NCBI RefSeq assembly: GCF_040564635.1
Contig: NZ_CP159837.1
Span: 3,459,001 to 3,523,000, forward strand
Direction: 5' to 3'
DNA: 64,000 bases
DNA from: Planktothricoides raciborskii GIHE-MW2
GTDB taxonomy: Bacteria > Cyanobacteriota > Cyanobacteriia > Cyanobacteriales > Laspinemataceae
The position numbers and the translations under genes were made by a program. The notes below the pieces were generated by a model. It ran no database searches. It was not told where the DNA came from and saw nothing but the letters and a program-made list of their open reading frames with translations. The stretch's first letter is position 1. Each line of letters begins with the position of its first letter. Below are positions 15,981-23,743 of the stretch, one piece after another.

Positions 15981-18869
15981 ATGAAATTCCTGCCTATCCT
16001 CGCTTCTATTACTGGCTTGTTAATTCTGCCCGGTGGTGTGGGGTTAAGTTCCCCTCAGCCAGTGGTAGCCCAAGTCACTGATAGAACTACTAACAAAATA
16101 GCGCCTTTGACTAATTCCAATCACCCGGTTTATCAAGCAGCTAGGGCAATTACGGTGCGGGTTTTGGTTAAGGATAATCGAGGGTCGGGGGTTTTAATTG
16201 CCCAGGAAAACGGGGTTTATACGGTGTTGACTAATGCTCATGTGCTGACTGCGGGGGCACCGTATCGAGTGGAAACCCCCGACGGTCAGGTTTATGAAGC
16301 GCAAGAGGCTTTGGTGTCTAGTGTGATTGGGTTGGATGCGGCTTTATTGCAGTTTCGCAGTAGCAAGAGTTATGCCGTGGCTAGGTTAGCTAATACTAAT
16401 ATATCCGTGGGACAGCCGGTGTGGGCTGCGGGTTTTCCTGAAGAGACGGGGAATTTTTTGGTGACAGAGGGACAGTTGTCTCTATTTTCGGCTCGCGCTT
16501 TGATTGATGGCTATCAGTTGGGATATAGCAATGAGGTGATTCCCGGTATGAGTGGCGGGCCGTTGCTGAACCAACAGGGTGAGGTAGTTGGGATTAATGG
16601 TTTGAGTGCTTATCCGATTTTGGACGATGCTTATACATTTATGGATGGGTCGCAACCTAATGCCGCTCAACGAGAGGAAATGCGGCGGTTAAGTTGGGCC
16701 ATTCCGGTGCAGTTGGCTTTGGGAATAGCAGGGCAGCAACCGGAACAACGGCAGCAACCGGAACAACGGCAGCAACCGGAACAACGGCAGCAACCTCCAG
16801 TGGCACAAGTACCAGAACAGAGGTCTTTTACTGGGGTGGTGGCAAGGGTAGATGCTATTGCCGCACAGATTACGGTGCGAATTGAAGGGGCAAAGGGGCC
16901 GGGGTCGGGAGTTATTGTGGCTAGAGATGGGAATACTTATTATGTGGCAACGGCAGCCCATGTGGTGAGCGGACAAGATAGCTACCAAGTGGTGACACCG
17001 GACGGGGTGCGATATCCGGTGACAGAGGTGAAGACTCGCGAAGCAATGGACTTGGCAGTGGTGCAGTTTACCAGTCCCCAAGCATATACGGTGGCAACTC
17101 TGGCAAATTATCGCATACCCACAGAAGAACGGCGTTGGGTGTTTGTGTCGGGATGGCCTGCTAATCAAGAAAATCGCCGGTTATTGACTGGGGGACTGGT
17201 TTTCAGTAAGGAACAAGGGGCGGTATTAGGTCGATATGACGAGTCTTTAGCCCAAAGTCAGGCAAATCCAGAGAATCAAGGGTATGAGTTGGTCTATACC
17301 AATATTACTTATAAGGGGATGAGTGGCGGGCCGGTGTTGGATAGTCAAGGACGAGTGATTGGCTTTCATGCGGCTGCGGATGGAGATGCGTTGGCGGAGG
17401 TTTACCTGGGTTATAGTTTCGGCGTGCCGGTGAGTACCTTTGTGGGTTTGGCGAAGGGTTTGGGAATGCAGGAGAAGTGGTTGCAGGTAGAAACTACCCC
17501 AGTAGCGGTGCTGAGTCAGCCGGAAGATGCTGAAGTCCGGCAGAATTTGTTTGTGACGACGGCGCCTTCGGGAAATGCGGACGAGGGAAAGTGGGTAAAT
17601 TATGGCAATCAACTCTGGCGGATATGGGAATATGAAGGGGCAGTGCAGGCTTTTGACCAAGCAGTGCAGCGGAAACCAGATTTTTATCAGGCTTGGTATG
17701 CTCGCGGTTTGGCTTTGAGAGATTTAAGGAAGTATCCAGAGGCTATTGCTTCTTTTGAGCAGGCGATTAAATATCGAGCCGACTTTTATCCCGCATGGCA
17801 GCAAAAAGCATCAGTATTGTCATCTTTAAAGAAGTTCTCCGAAGCTGTCACCGCCATAGACCGGGCTATTGCTGTTAGTACCCAGCAGGGAAGCCCGAAT
17901 GCGGTGCTTTATTGGGAGAAAGGTTGGTATTTGGAGAATTTAAAGCGGTATGAGGAGGCAGTTGCCGCTTATACCCTGGCAATTGAAATCAAACCTCACC
18001 CTTTTGCTTACATCAACCGAGGTGTTGCCTACTACAAACAAGGAAAATTAGACCAGGCGATCGCGGATTATAACCAAGCGATTAGGATTAATCCTGAATA
18101 TGCCAATGCTTACTACAACCGAGGTCTTGCCTACTACAACCAAGGAAAATTAGACCAGGCGATCGCGGATTATAACCAAGCGATTAAGATTAATCCTGAA
18201 TATGCCAATGCTTACGTCGGTCGAGGTAATGCCTACTCCGACCAAGGAAAATTAGACCAGGCGATCGCGGATTATAACCAAGCGATTAAGATTAATCCTG
18301 AATATGCCGATGCTTACTATAACCGAGGTCTTGCCTACTACAACCAAGGAAAATTAGACCAGGCGATCGCGGATTATAACCAAGCGATTCAGATTAATCC
18401 TGAATATGCCCTTGCTTACTATGGTCGAGGTCTTGCCTACTACAACCAAGGAAAATTAGACCAGGCGATCGCGGATTATAACCAAGCGATTCAGATTAAT
18501 CCTGAAGATGCCGAAGCTTATCATAATCGAGGTCTTGCCTACTACAAACAAGGAAAATTAGACCAGGCGATCGCGGATTATAACCAAGCGATTAAGATTA
18601 ATCCTGAATATGCCAATGCTTACGTCGGTCGAGGTAATGCCTACTCCGACCAAGGAAAATTAGACCAGGCGATCGCGGATTATAACCAAGCGATTAAGAT
18701 TAATCCTGAAAATGCTAATGCTTACTATAATCGAGGTCTTGCTTATCGACAACAAGGAAATAATCGTCAAGCCTTAGAGAGTTTTCGTCAATCCGCTGAA
18801 TTATATCAGCGACAGGGCAAACAAGAAGATTATCAAGATGCTTTAGCAAGAATTCAGGAATTAGAGTAA
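15981..18869 (+). CDS. Exported protein with two trypsin-like domains and a TPR array
   Basis: A 962-residue protein with signal peptide (residues 1-31, cut near VVAQ). First protease-like domain, about 50-255: H87 in LTNAHVL, D119 in GLDAALLQF, Ser in GMSGGPLL. A QQPEQR linker repeats three times. Second domain, about 275-500: AAHVV, MDLAVVQF and GMSGGPVL, so both triads look complete. From residue about 545 there are degenerate TPRs, then seven 34-residue TPRs almost identical even at DNA level (GKLDQAIADYNQAIKINPE). The protein would act outside the cytoplasmic membrane, with TPRs binding partners or substrates. Similar S1-TPR fusions occur in filamentous cyanobacteria; the specific role is unknown. 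The PEQR linker and TPR copy number are likely variable between strains. Confidence 0.88.
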   Translation: MKFLPILASITGLLILPGGVGLSSPQPVVAQVTDRTTNKIAPLTNSNHPVYQAARAITVRVLVKDNRGSGVLIAQENGVYTVLTNAHVLTAGAPYRVETPDGQVYEAQEALVSSVIGLDAALLQFRSSKSYAVARLANTNISVGQPVWAAGFPEETGNFLVTEGQLSLFSARALIDGYQLGYSNEVIPGMSGGPLLNQQGEVVGINGLSAYPILDDAYTFMDGSQPNAAQREEMRRLSWAIPVQLALGIAGQQPEQRQQPEQRQQPEQRQQPPVAQVPEQRSFTGVVARVDAIAAQITVRIEGAKGPGSGVIVARDGNTYYVATAAHVVSGQDSYQVVTPDGVRYPVTEVKTREAMDLAVVQFTSPQAYTVATLANYRIPTEERRWVFVSGWPANQENRRLLTGGLVFSKEQGAVLGRYDESLAQSQANPENQGYELVYTNITYKGMSGGPVLDSQGRVIGFHAAADGDALAEVYLGYSFGVPVSTFVGLAKGLGMQEKWLQVETTPVAVLSQPEDAEVRQNLFVTTAPSGNADEGKWVNYGNQLWRIWEYEGAVQAFDQAVQRKPDFYQAWYARGLALRDLRKYPEAIASFEQAIKYRADFYPAWQQKASVLSSLKKFSEAVTAIDRAIAVSTQQGSPNAVLYWEKGWYLENLKRYEEAVAAYTLAIEIKPHPFAYINRGVAYYKQGKLDQAIADYNQAIRINPEYANAYYNRGLAYYNQGKLDQAIADYNQAIKINPEYANAYVGRGNAYSDQGKLDQAIADYNQAIKINPEYADAYYNRGLAYYNQGKLDQAIADYNQAIQINPEYALAYYGRGLAYYNQGKLDQAIADYNQAIQINPEDAEAYHNRGLAYYKQGKLDQAIADYNQAIKINPEYANAYVGRGNAYSDQGKLDQAIADYNQAIKINPENANAYYNRGLAYRQQGNNRQALESFRQSAELYQRQGKQEDYQDALARIQELE
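18004..18740. repeat. 102-bp coding tandem repeats (TPR units)
   Basis: Seven consecutive 102-base units encode almost the same 34-residue TPR. The block AAATTAGACCAGGCGATCGC is invariant and carries a HIP1 octamer in each unit. Differences are confined to the AYYNRGLAYYNQ part, where two unit types alternate. This is a sign of recent homogenisation by recombination. Confidence 0.95.
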
Positions 18870-19234
18870 TTGTTGTTGGTTGATTGTTGTTGGTTGATTG
18901 TTGTTTGTTGGTGGTTGGTGGGATTAAGAAACCGGGTTTCTTATTGGCAAAAAACAGATAACTTTAATATCCACGACAGAAACCCGGTTTCTGGGTTGTT
19001 TCTGGGTTTACTGTGGGGGCAAAGAAACCGGGTTTCTTATTCGCAAAAAACAGATAACTTTAATATCCACGACAGAAACCCGGTTTCTAGGTTTACTGCG
19101 GGGGCAAAGAAACCGGGTTTCTTATTCGCAAAAAACAGATAACTTTGGTATCCACGACAGAAACCCGGTTTCTAGGTTTACTGCGGGGGCAAAGAAACCG
19201 GGTTTCTTGTGGGCAAAAAACAGATAACTTTAAT
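18870..19234. repeat. Array of AGAAACC-N-GGTTTCT near-palindromes
   Basis: After a GTTGTTGGTTGATT run, seven copies of the 15-base near-palindrome follow in alternating central base (C or G). They are separated by two recurring spacers, one containing ACAGATAACTTTAATATCCA and one containing GGTTTACTGYGGGGGC. The compound unit is about 85 bases long and is repeated three to four times. There is no cas gene nearby and the spacers are not unique, so this is not a CRISPR array. The array resumes at 19505-19622 on the far side of an inserted MITE. Confidence 0.92.
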
Positions 19235-19497
19235 AGACCTCTTGCAAAATTCCTAAAAGCCCCCCTTAAAAACTAATCTTGTAGGGGTTTTGAAACCACG
19301 AAAAATCGTTATTTCATGTAGGGGCGCAATGCTTGCGCCCCTAGGGTCTGGTTTCCCAAGCTAGGGTCTGGTTTCCCAAGCTAGAGTCGGGTTTCCCAAG
19401 CTAGGGGGCGCAAGCATTGCGCCCCTACAAAACCCCTACAAGATTAGCTTAAAAAGGGGGGTTGGGGGGGTCGAAATATTTATTTTGCAAGAGGTCT
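19235..19497. mobile_element. AGACCTCTTGCAAAA-family MITE, copy 2, interrupted by another element
   Basis: The outer ends match the MITE at 15856 in reverse orientation (AGACCTCTTGCAAAATTCCT at the left, TTTTGCAAGAGGTCT at the right) and are flanked by TA on both sides. The centre is split by a 175-bp insertion at 19273-19447. It sits inside the near-palindrome array, so three layers of repeats are stacked here. Confidence 0.88.
19273..19447. mobile_element. Non-autonomous element sharing its ends with the IS4-type element at 21705
   Basis: Terminal inverted repeat CTAATCTTGTAGGGGTTTTG is exact at both ends. The flanking 8-base duplication CTTAAAAA (19265-19272 and 19448-19455) marks the insertion into the outer MITE. 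The interior contains the palindromic wording GTAGGGGCGCAATGCTTGCG on both sides and three copies of CTAGGGTCTGGTTTCCCAAG. It encodes no protein and would depend on a transposase such as the one at 21968. Confidence 0.9.
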
Positions 19498-19625
19498 AAT
19501 ATCCACGACAGAAACCCGGTTTCTGGGTTGTTTCTAGGTTTACTGTGGGGGCAAAGAAACCGGGTTTCTGTTTCAAGTATCAAAGTTAACGGTGGGATGC
19601 GAAAAAGAAACCCGGTTTCTGGGGT

Positions 19626-20585
19626 TTAAGATACGCTGGTTAATTGAGGTTCTGGGTCTTGGAATAAGGGCGTGCTTAAATAACGTTCGCCAAAACTCGG
19701 CTGAATCATTACAATTAGTTTGCCTTCATTTTCAGGCCGTTTGCCAATTTTGATGGCTGCTGCTAGGGCTGCCCCAGAAGAAATTCCCGAAAGTAACCCC
19801 TCTTCCCGGGCTAGGCGCCGTCCAAAAGCGATCGCCTCTTCGTCGGTGACTTTAATTACTTCATCAATTAGGTCTGTGTTCAGCACTTCGGGAATAAACC
19901 CAGCGCCGATCCCTTGGATTTTATGGGGGCCTGCGGAGTAGCCAGAGAGGATGGCACTGTTCGCGGGTTCAACAGCGATCGCTTGAAAACTGGACTTGCG
20001 TTGCTTCAGTACATCAGCCACCCCAGTCAAAGTGCCACCCGTACCCACACCGGCAACCAAGAAATCCACCTGTCCATCCGTATCTTGCCAAATTTCTTCC
20101 GCCGTGGTTTCCCGATGAATTTGCGGATTTGAAGGATTGCTAAACTGTTGTAGCATATAGGCGTTGGGCATACTTTCGGAAATTTCATAAGCCCGTTCGA
20201 TCGCCCCACGCATTCCCCGCGTTCCTTCGGTCAATTCTAACTTAGCGCCATAAGCTTGTAACATAGCTCTGCGTTCTACGCTCATGGTATCGGGCATAGT
20301 AATAATCAACTCATACCCTTTAGCTGCCGCGACCATTGCCAAAGCAATACCAGTATTTCCCGAAGTAGGTTCTACCAAGACAGTTTTTCCGGGAGTAATC
20401 AGCCCTTGTGCTTCAGCCACATTCACCATATTGACGCCAATTCGGTCTTTTACGGAAGCTGCTGGGTTCATGCCTTCTAATTTAGCGACAATTTGAGCCA
20501 CACAGCCTTCTGATTGCGGGATGCGGTTTAGTTGGACTAACGGTGTCCGACCAATCAGTTCTGTAACATTTTGGGCAATTCGCAT
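19626..20585 (-). CDS. cysK: Cysteine synthase A (O-acetylserine sulfhydrylase)
   Basis: PLP enzyme of 319 residues that makes cysteine from O-acetylserine and sulfide in the cytoplasm. The PLP lysine is K46 in the family motif [11 protein letters not shown]. The substrate loop TSGNTG, the phosphate-binding GTGGTLTG and the C-terminal GISSGAA are all present. Length and order match CysK rather than CysM or cystathionine beta-synthase, since no extra domain follows. It is divergent from the VKOR-thioredoxin gene across 70 bases, so the two share a promoter region. Both concern thiols, although co-regulation is inference. Confidence 0.96.
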   Translation of the reverse strand: MRIAQNVTELIGRTPLVQLNRIPQSEGCVAQIVAKLEGMNPAASVKDRIGVNMVNVAEAQGLITPGKTVLVEPTSGNTGIALAMVAAAKGYELIITMPDTMSVERRAMLQAYGAKLELTEGTRGMRGAIERAYEISESMPNAYMLQQFSNPSNPQIHRETTAEEIWQDTDGQVDFLVAGVGTGGTLTGVADVLKQRKSSFQAIAVEPANSAILSGYSAGPHKIQGIGAGFIPEVLNTDLIDEVIKVTDEEAIAFGRRLAREEGLLSGISSGAALAAAIKIGKRPENEGKLIVMIQPSFGERYLSTPLFQDPEPQLTSVS

Positions 20586-20655
20586 AATAATTTAATTGCT
20601 GAAATTGATAGTGGGTCAGTAAGATAAGATTATAACCTTTACAGTGGAGATATTT

Positions 20656-21564
20656 ATGTATTCTCAAAGATCGATTCCTTGGATTCACCGCAAGTCACGG
20701 TTTGCGATCGCTGCGATCGCCTCAATTGGTGTCGTAATTACAGCTTATCTCACCATCACAAAATTTGCGGGTGGTGCCGCAGTTTGTCCCACAGAAGGAT
20801 GCGATAAAGTATTAGAAAGTCCCTACGCGGTTGTCTTTGGTTTGCCCTTAGCACTTTTTGGTTTTTTAGCCTATAGCAGTATGATTGGGGCGGCAGTATC
20901 TCCTTGGTTGGTGAATGAAGAAACCTCTAAAGCTTTTAGGGCGAAACTAGAGAACTGGACATGGTTGTTCATGTTTGCCGGGGGAACTTCCATGATGATT
21001 TTTAGTGCTTATCTGATGTATATCAGTAATGTCGTTATCCAGGCGGTATGCTTGTACTGTATTGGTTCGGCATTCTGTGCTTTAGCCCTCTTTATTTTAA
21101 CCGTTGTTGGTCGAGACTGGGACGACATTGGCCAGTTATTTTTTATCGGCATTATTGTGGGTCTAGTCACCATTATTGGCACATTAGCGATTTATGCGCC
21201 GATTAATAATCCTCAAGCAAAACCTACAGAAAGTGGCTATATTATTACCAGCAGTTCTAATCCCGATAATATAGAGTTAGCCAAGCATTTAACCGGCGTA
21301 GGTGCTAAAATGTATGGGGCATTCTGGTGTACTCATTGTAACGATCAAAAGCAAATGTTTGGTCGAGAAGCGGTGGACGAATTAACTTATATAGAATGTG
21401 ACCCTAAAGGCAAAAATCCTCAAGTTGCTTTGTGTCAAGCAGCGAAAATTCCTGGCTATCCCACCTGGGAAATTAATGGTCAAATGTATTCCGGGACTCG
21501 TTCTTTGGCGGAATTAGCCCAATTATCTGGTTATACGGGGCCAAATAATTTTGGTCTTCAGTAG
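20656..21564 (+). CDS. VKOR-thioredoxin fusion (disulfide-forming oxidoreductase)
   Basis: A 302-residue membrane protein. The ATG at 20656 was chosen because GGAG lies 7 bases upstream; a GTG 12 bases earlier is possible. The VKOR part (residues about 15-180, four to five membrane spans) has the loop cysteines C44 and C49 (VCPTEGC) and the redox centre C132-x-x-C135 (CLYC) next to the quinone site. The C-terminal domain is thioredoxin-like with W-C225-T-H-C228. In Synechococcus and other cyanobacteria this fusion passes electrons from substrate dithiols to quinone, making disulfides in lumenal or periplasmic proteins, including photosynthetic ones. The Trx domain would face the lumen or periplasm. 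Confidence 0.94.
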   Translation: MYSQRSIPWIHRKSRFAIAAIASIGVVITAYLTITKFAGGAAVCPTEGCDKVLESPYAVVFGLPLALFGFLAYSSMIGAAVSPWLVNEETSKAFRAKLENWTWLFMFAGGTSMMIFSAYLMYISNVVIQAVCLYCIGSAFCALALFILTVVGRDWDDIGQLFFIGIIVGLVTIIGTLAIYAPINNPQAKPTESGYIITSSSNPDNIELAKHLTGVGAKMYGAFWCTHCNDQKQMFGREAVDELTYIECDPKGKNPQVALCQAAKIPGYPTWEINGQMYSGTRSLAELAQLSGYTGPNNFGLQ

Positions 21565-21778
21565 GGTGGGCAAATTTTGCTTAACTTACAATTTCAAGGT
21601 TTATTTGGGCGCAAGCATTGCGCCCCTACACAAAATAATGATAAATAGCAGTCCTAAATCACTTGTAGAAGACGTCGGCGGCCCCCCTGCCCCTCTCCCA
21701 GAAGCTAATCTTGTAGGGGTTTGCTCAACACACTCACGGTCTTAAGCAAACCTCTGCGTGTAGATCCGCGATTGATCC

Positions 21779-21925
21779 GATATAGCAGTCCTATATCAGT
21801 TGTGGAATTGTAGGGGTAACAGGTTTGGCAAGCGTGAGCTTACCCCTAAACGCGCAGGGGCTTGCCACCGCGCAAAAGGATTTGCCCCGACAAAAATATT
21901 ACGATTGAAATAGGATTGCTATATC
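21779..21925. repeat. 147-bp palindrome-ended repeat inside the IS leader
   Basis: GATATAGCAGTCCTATATC at the left and a complementary copy with two mismatches at the right enclose G/C-rich sequence containing GCAAGCGTGAGCTTACCCCT. A half copy (AAATAGCAGTCCTAAATCA) lies outside the IS at 21645. It looks like another small non-autonomous element, inserted between the IS end and the transposase gene. Confidence 0.55.
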
Positions 21926-21967
21926 AGCTAAGATGAAAATTCCCGGAGTGCTTGAGGCAATCATCCC

Positions 21968-23293
21968 ATGACAGAGTTTATCACCCAAGGAAAATTTCGA
22001 CCCCAGGTAAAAAAAGTCTAGAAAAAGCATACAACTTGGCGATTAACAAGCCGAATCTATCTTTTTCCCAGTGTATGGGTAACAGTTTTCGTCAAACAGT
22101 AGCGGGTATATTTGCTCATCCAGAAATGAATCAAGAGATCATGTTGTCAGGACACATTCAGGCAACGATGGAACGAGCCGAAGCAACGGTTGGGGAATAT
22201 GTGATCGCCGCGCAAGACACAACTTATTACAACTACTCAGGACATAAAAAAATGTCTGGGTTAGGGGTAATACAAGGGAATGTCCGAGGATTGATGCAAC
22301 ATAATGTACTACTGCTCAATGAACAAGGTTTACCCCTAGGACTCTTAGGACAACAATACTGGACTCGAGACGGAGGTTTAGACCTGCCAGAAGGAGAAAA
22401 AGAAAGTAGTAAATGGCTCAAGGGGTTGAATGCCATCAATCAGCAAGCCAGTCAATCGAGCAAACGCTTTGTGACCGTAGAAGATAGAGAAGGAGATGTT
22501 TTTAGTTTTTTTAAAGCCGAACGAAAGACAAATGTAGATCTGCTCGTCAGGGTATATCAAGCTCGTAATTTGGAAATCGTCAGCAGTAATATAGTCTGCC
22601 AATTGCCCGATGTGTCGTCTCACTTGCCCGACTATGGAACCCAACGAGTACGCATTTATCGTCAAAACCGGGAAGTAGAACTGATTCTTCGCTTACGGGC
22701 AGGGGCAGTCAATGTTTATCCAGATAAAAATTTGAGTGCCAACAAGCATAAAACCCAAGGTTTATCTTTGGTGGTCGCCCAAGAGATCGGTTGTATCGAT
22801 CCCAAAACAAACGAAGATATCTTCTGTTCAGAAGATGCAGCCACATGGTATTTACTGACCAGTCTTCCGATTGCCACTACCAGTAATGTCCAAAGGGTGA
22901 CTCGATTTTATGCCCTGCGATGGCGGGTAGAACGCTTTCATTACACTCTTAAGTCTGGTGCTTTACAGGTGGAAAAATTACAAGCAAGATGATATTCAGA
23001 CATTGATTAACTCCTTGGCTTTTTATTCGGTCGTGGCTTGGCAGATTCTCGCTCTTACTTATGCCGTCAGAGAAAACCCAGACCAAAGTGCCAGTATTCT
23101 GTTTGATGAGTCTGAGGTGATTCTGTTAGAAAAAGTATCTTCTAAAAAAATCATCTCTATACGTGATGCTGTCTTAGCTGTGGCCAAAATTGTCGGCTTT
23201 GCACCTACCAAAAAGCAACCATACCCTGGGGTTAAAGTCCTAGCTACTGCAATCGAAAGATTTTTCTTTATTAAGCTTGGTTCTACTGCATGA
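21968..23293 (+). pseudogene. IS4-family (IS50-like) transposase, two frameshifts
   Basis: The main frame (about 22000-22992) has the DDE features of the Tn5/IS50-like branch: AAQDTTYYNYSGHK with the first Asp, VEDREGDVFSFF with the second, and the YREK signature Y-x2-R-x3-E-x6-K in YALRWRVERFHYTLK. After VEKLQA the frame closes at a TGA, and the remaining 100 residues (DDIQTLINSLAFYSVVAWQI onward) continue in the next frame, so one extra base sits near 22987. At the N-terminus a plausible ATG at 21968 (MTEFITQGKF) is also one frame off from the body near an A-run around 22005. Without frameshifting the protein is inactive. A recent loss is likely because the ends and target duplication are intact. 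Confidence 0.88.
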
Positions 23294-23372
23294 ATCAAAA
23301 CCCCTACAAGATTAGCTCCCAGAAGGGGAGAGGGGAGATGAAAGTGTTACAAATCATTTAGTATTGCTAAAT

Positions 23373-23451
23373 AGACCTCTTGCAAAATAAATATTTCGAC
23401 CCCCCAACCCCCCTTTTTAAGGGGGGCTTTTAGGAATTTTGCAAGAGGTCT
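23373..23451. mobile_element. 79-bp MITE, AGACCTCTTGCAAAA family, copy 3
   Basis: Same terminal repeats and hairpin core as the copy at 15856, flanked by TA on both sides. It is the left member of a tandem duplicated pair. Confidence 0.9.
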
Positions 23452-23575
23452 AATAAAGATTGTGTAGTTTTGTAGGGGCGCAATGCTTGCGCCCCCTTGC
23501 TTGTGGAAGAAAAAATTTGCCCACCCTACAATTTGTAAAATTAATGGGATAATTTCGGTTTGAATTTGCGTAAAT

Positions 23576-23654
23576 AGACCTCTTGCAAAATAAATATTTC
23601 GACCCCCCAACCCCCCTTTTTAAGGGGGGCTTTTAGGAATTTTGCAAGAGGTCT
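23576..23654. mobile_element. 79-bp MITE, AGACCTCTTGCAAAA family, copy 4
   Basis: Identical to copy 3, exactly 203 bases downstream of it, as part of a larger tandem duplication. Confidence 0.9.
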
Positions 23655-23743
23655 AATAAAGATTGTGTAGTTTTGTAGGGGCGCAATGCTTGCGCCCCCT
23701 TGCTTGTGGAAGAAAAAATTTGCCCACCCTACAATTTGTAAAA

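Larger units (their letters stand above)
21705..23315 (+). mobile_element. IS4-type insertion sequence with intact ends, 1611 bp
   Basis: The ends are the inverted repeat CTAATCTTGTAGGGGTTTTG (one base shorter in its T-run at the left). The 10-base direct repeat CTCCCAGAAG lies immediately outside both ends (21695-21704 and 23316-23325), showing a genuine transposition event. It carries one transposase gene, now frameshifted, preceded by about 260 non-coding bases. The same ends occur on the non-autonomous element at 19273. Confidence 0.92.

Noticed and set aside
18929-19622. Regularly spaced palindromes that look like a CRISPR array
   Set aside because: The intervening sequences are themselves repeated, spacing is irregular, and there is no cas gene in the window.
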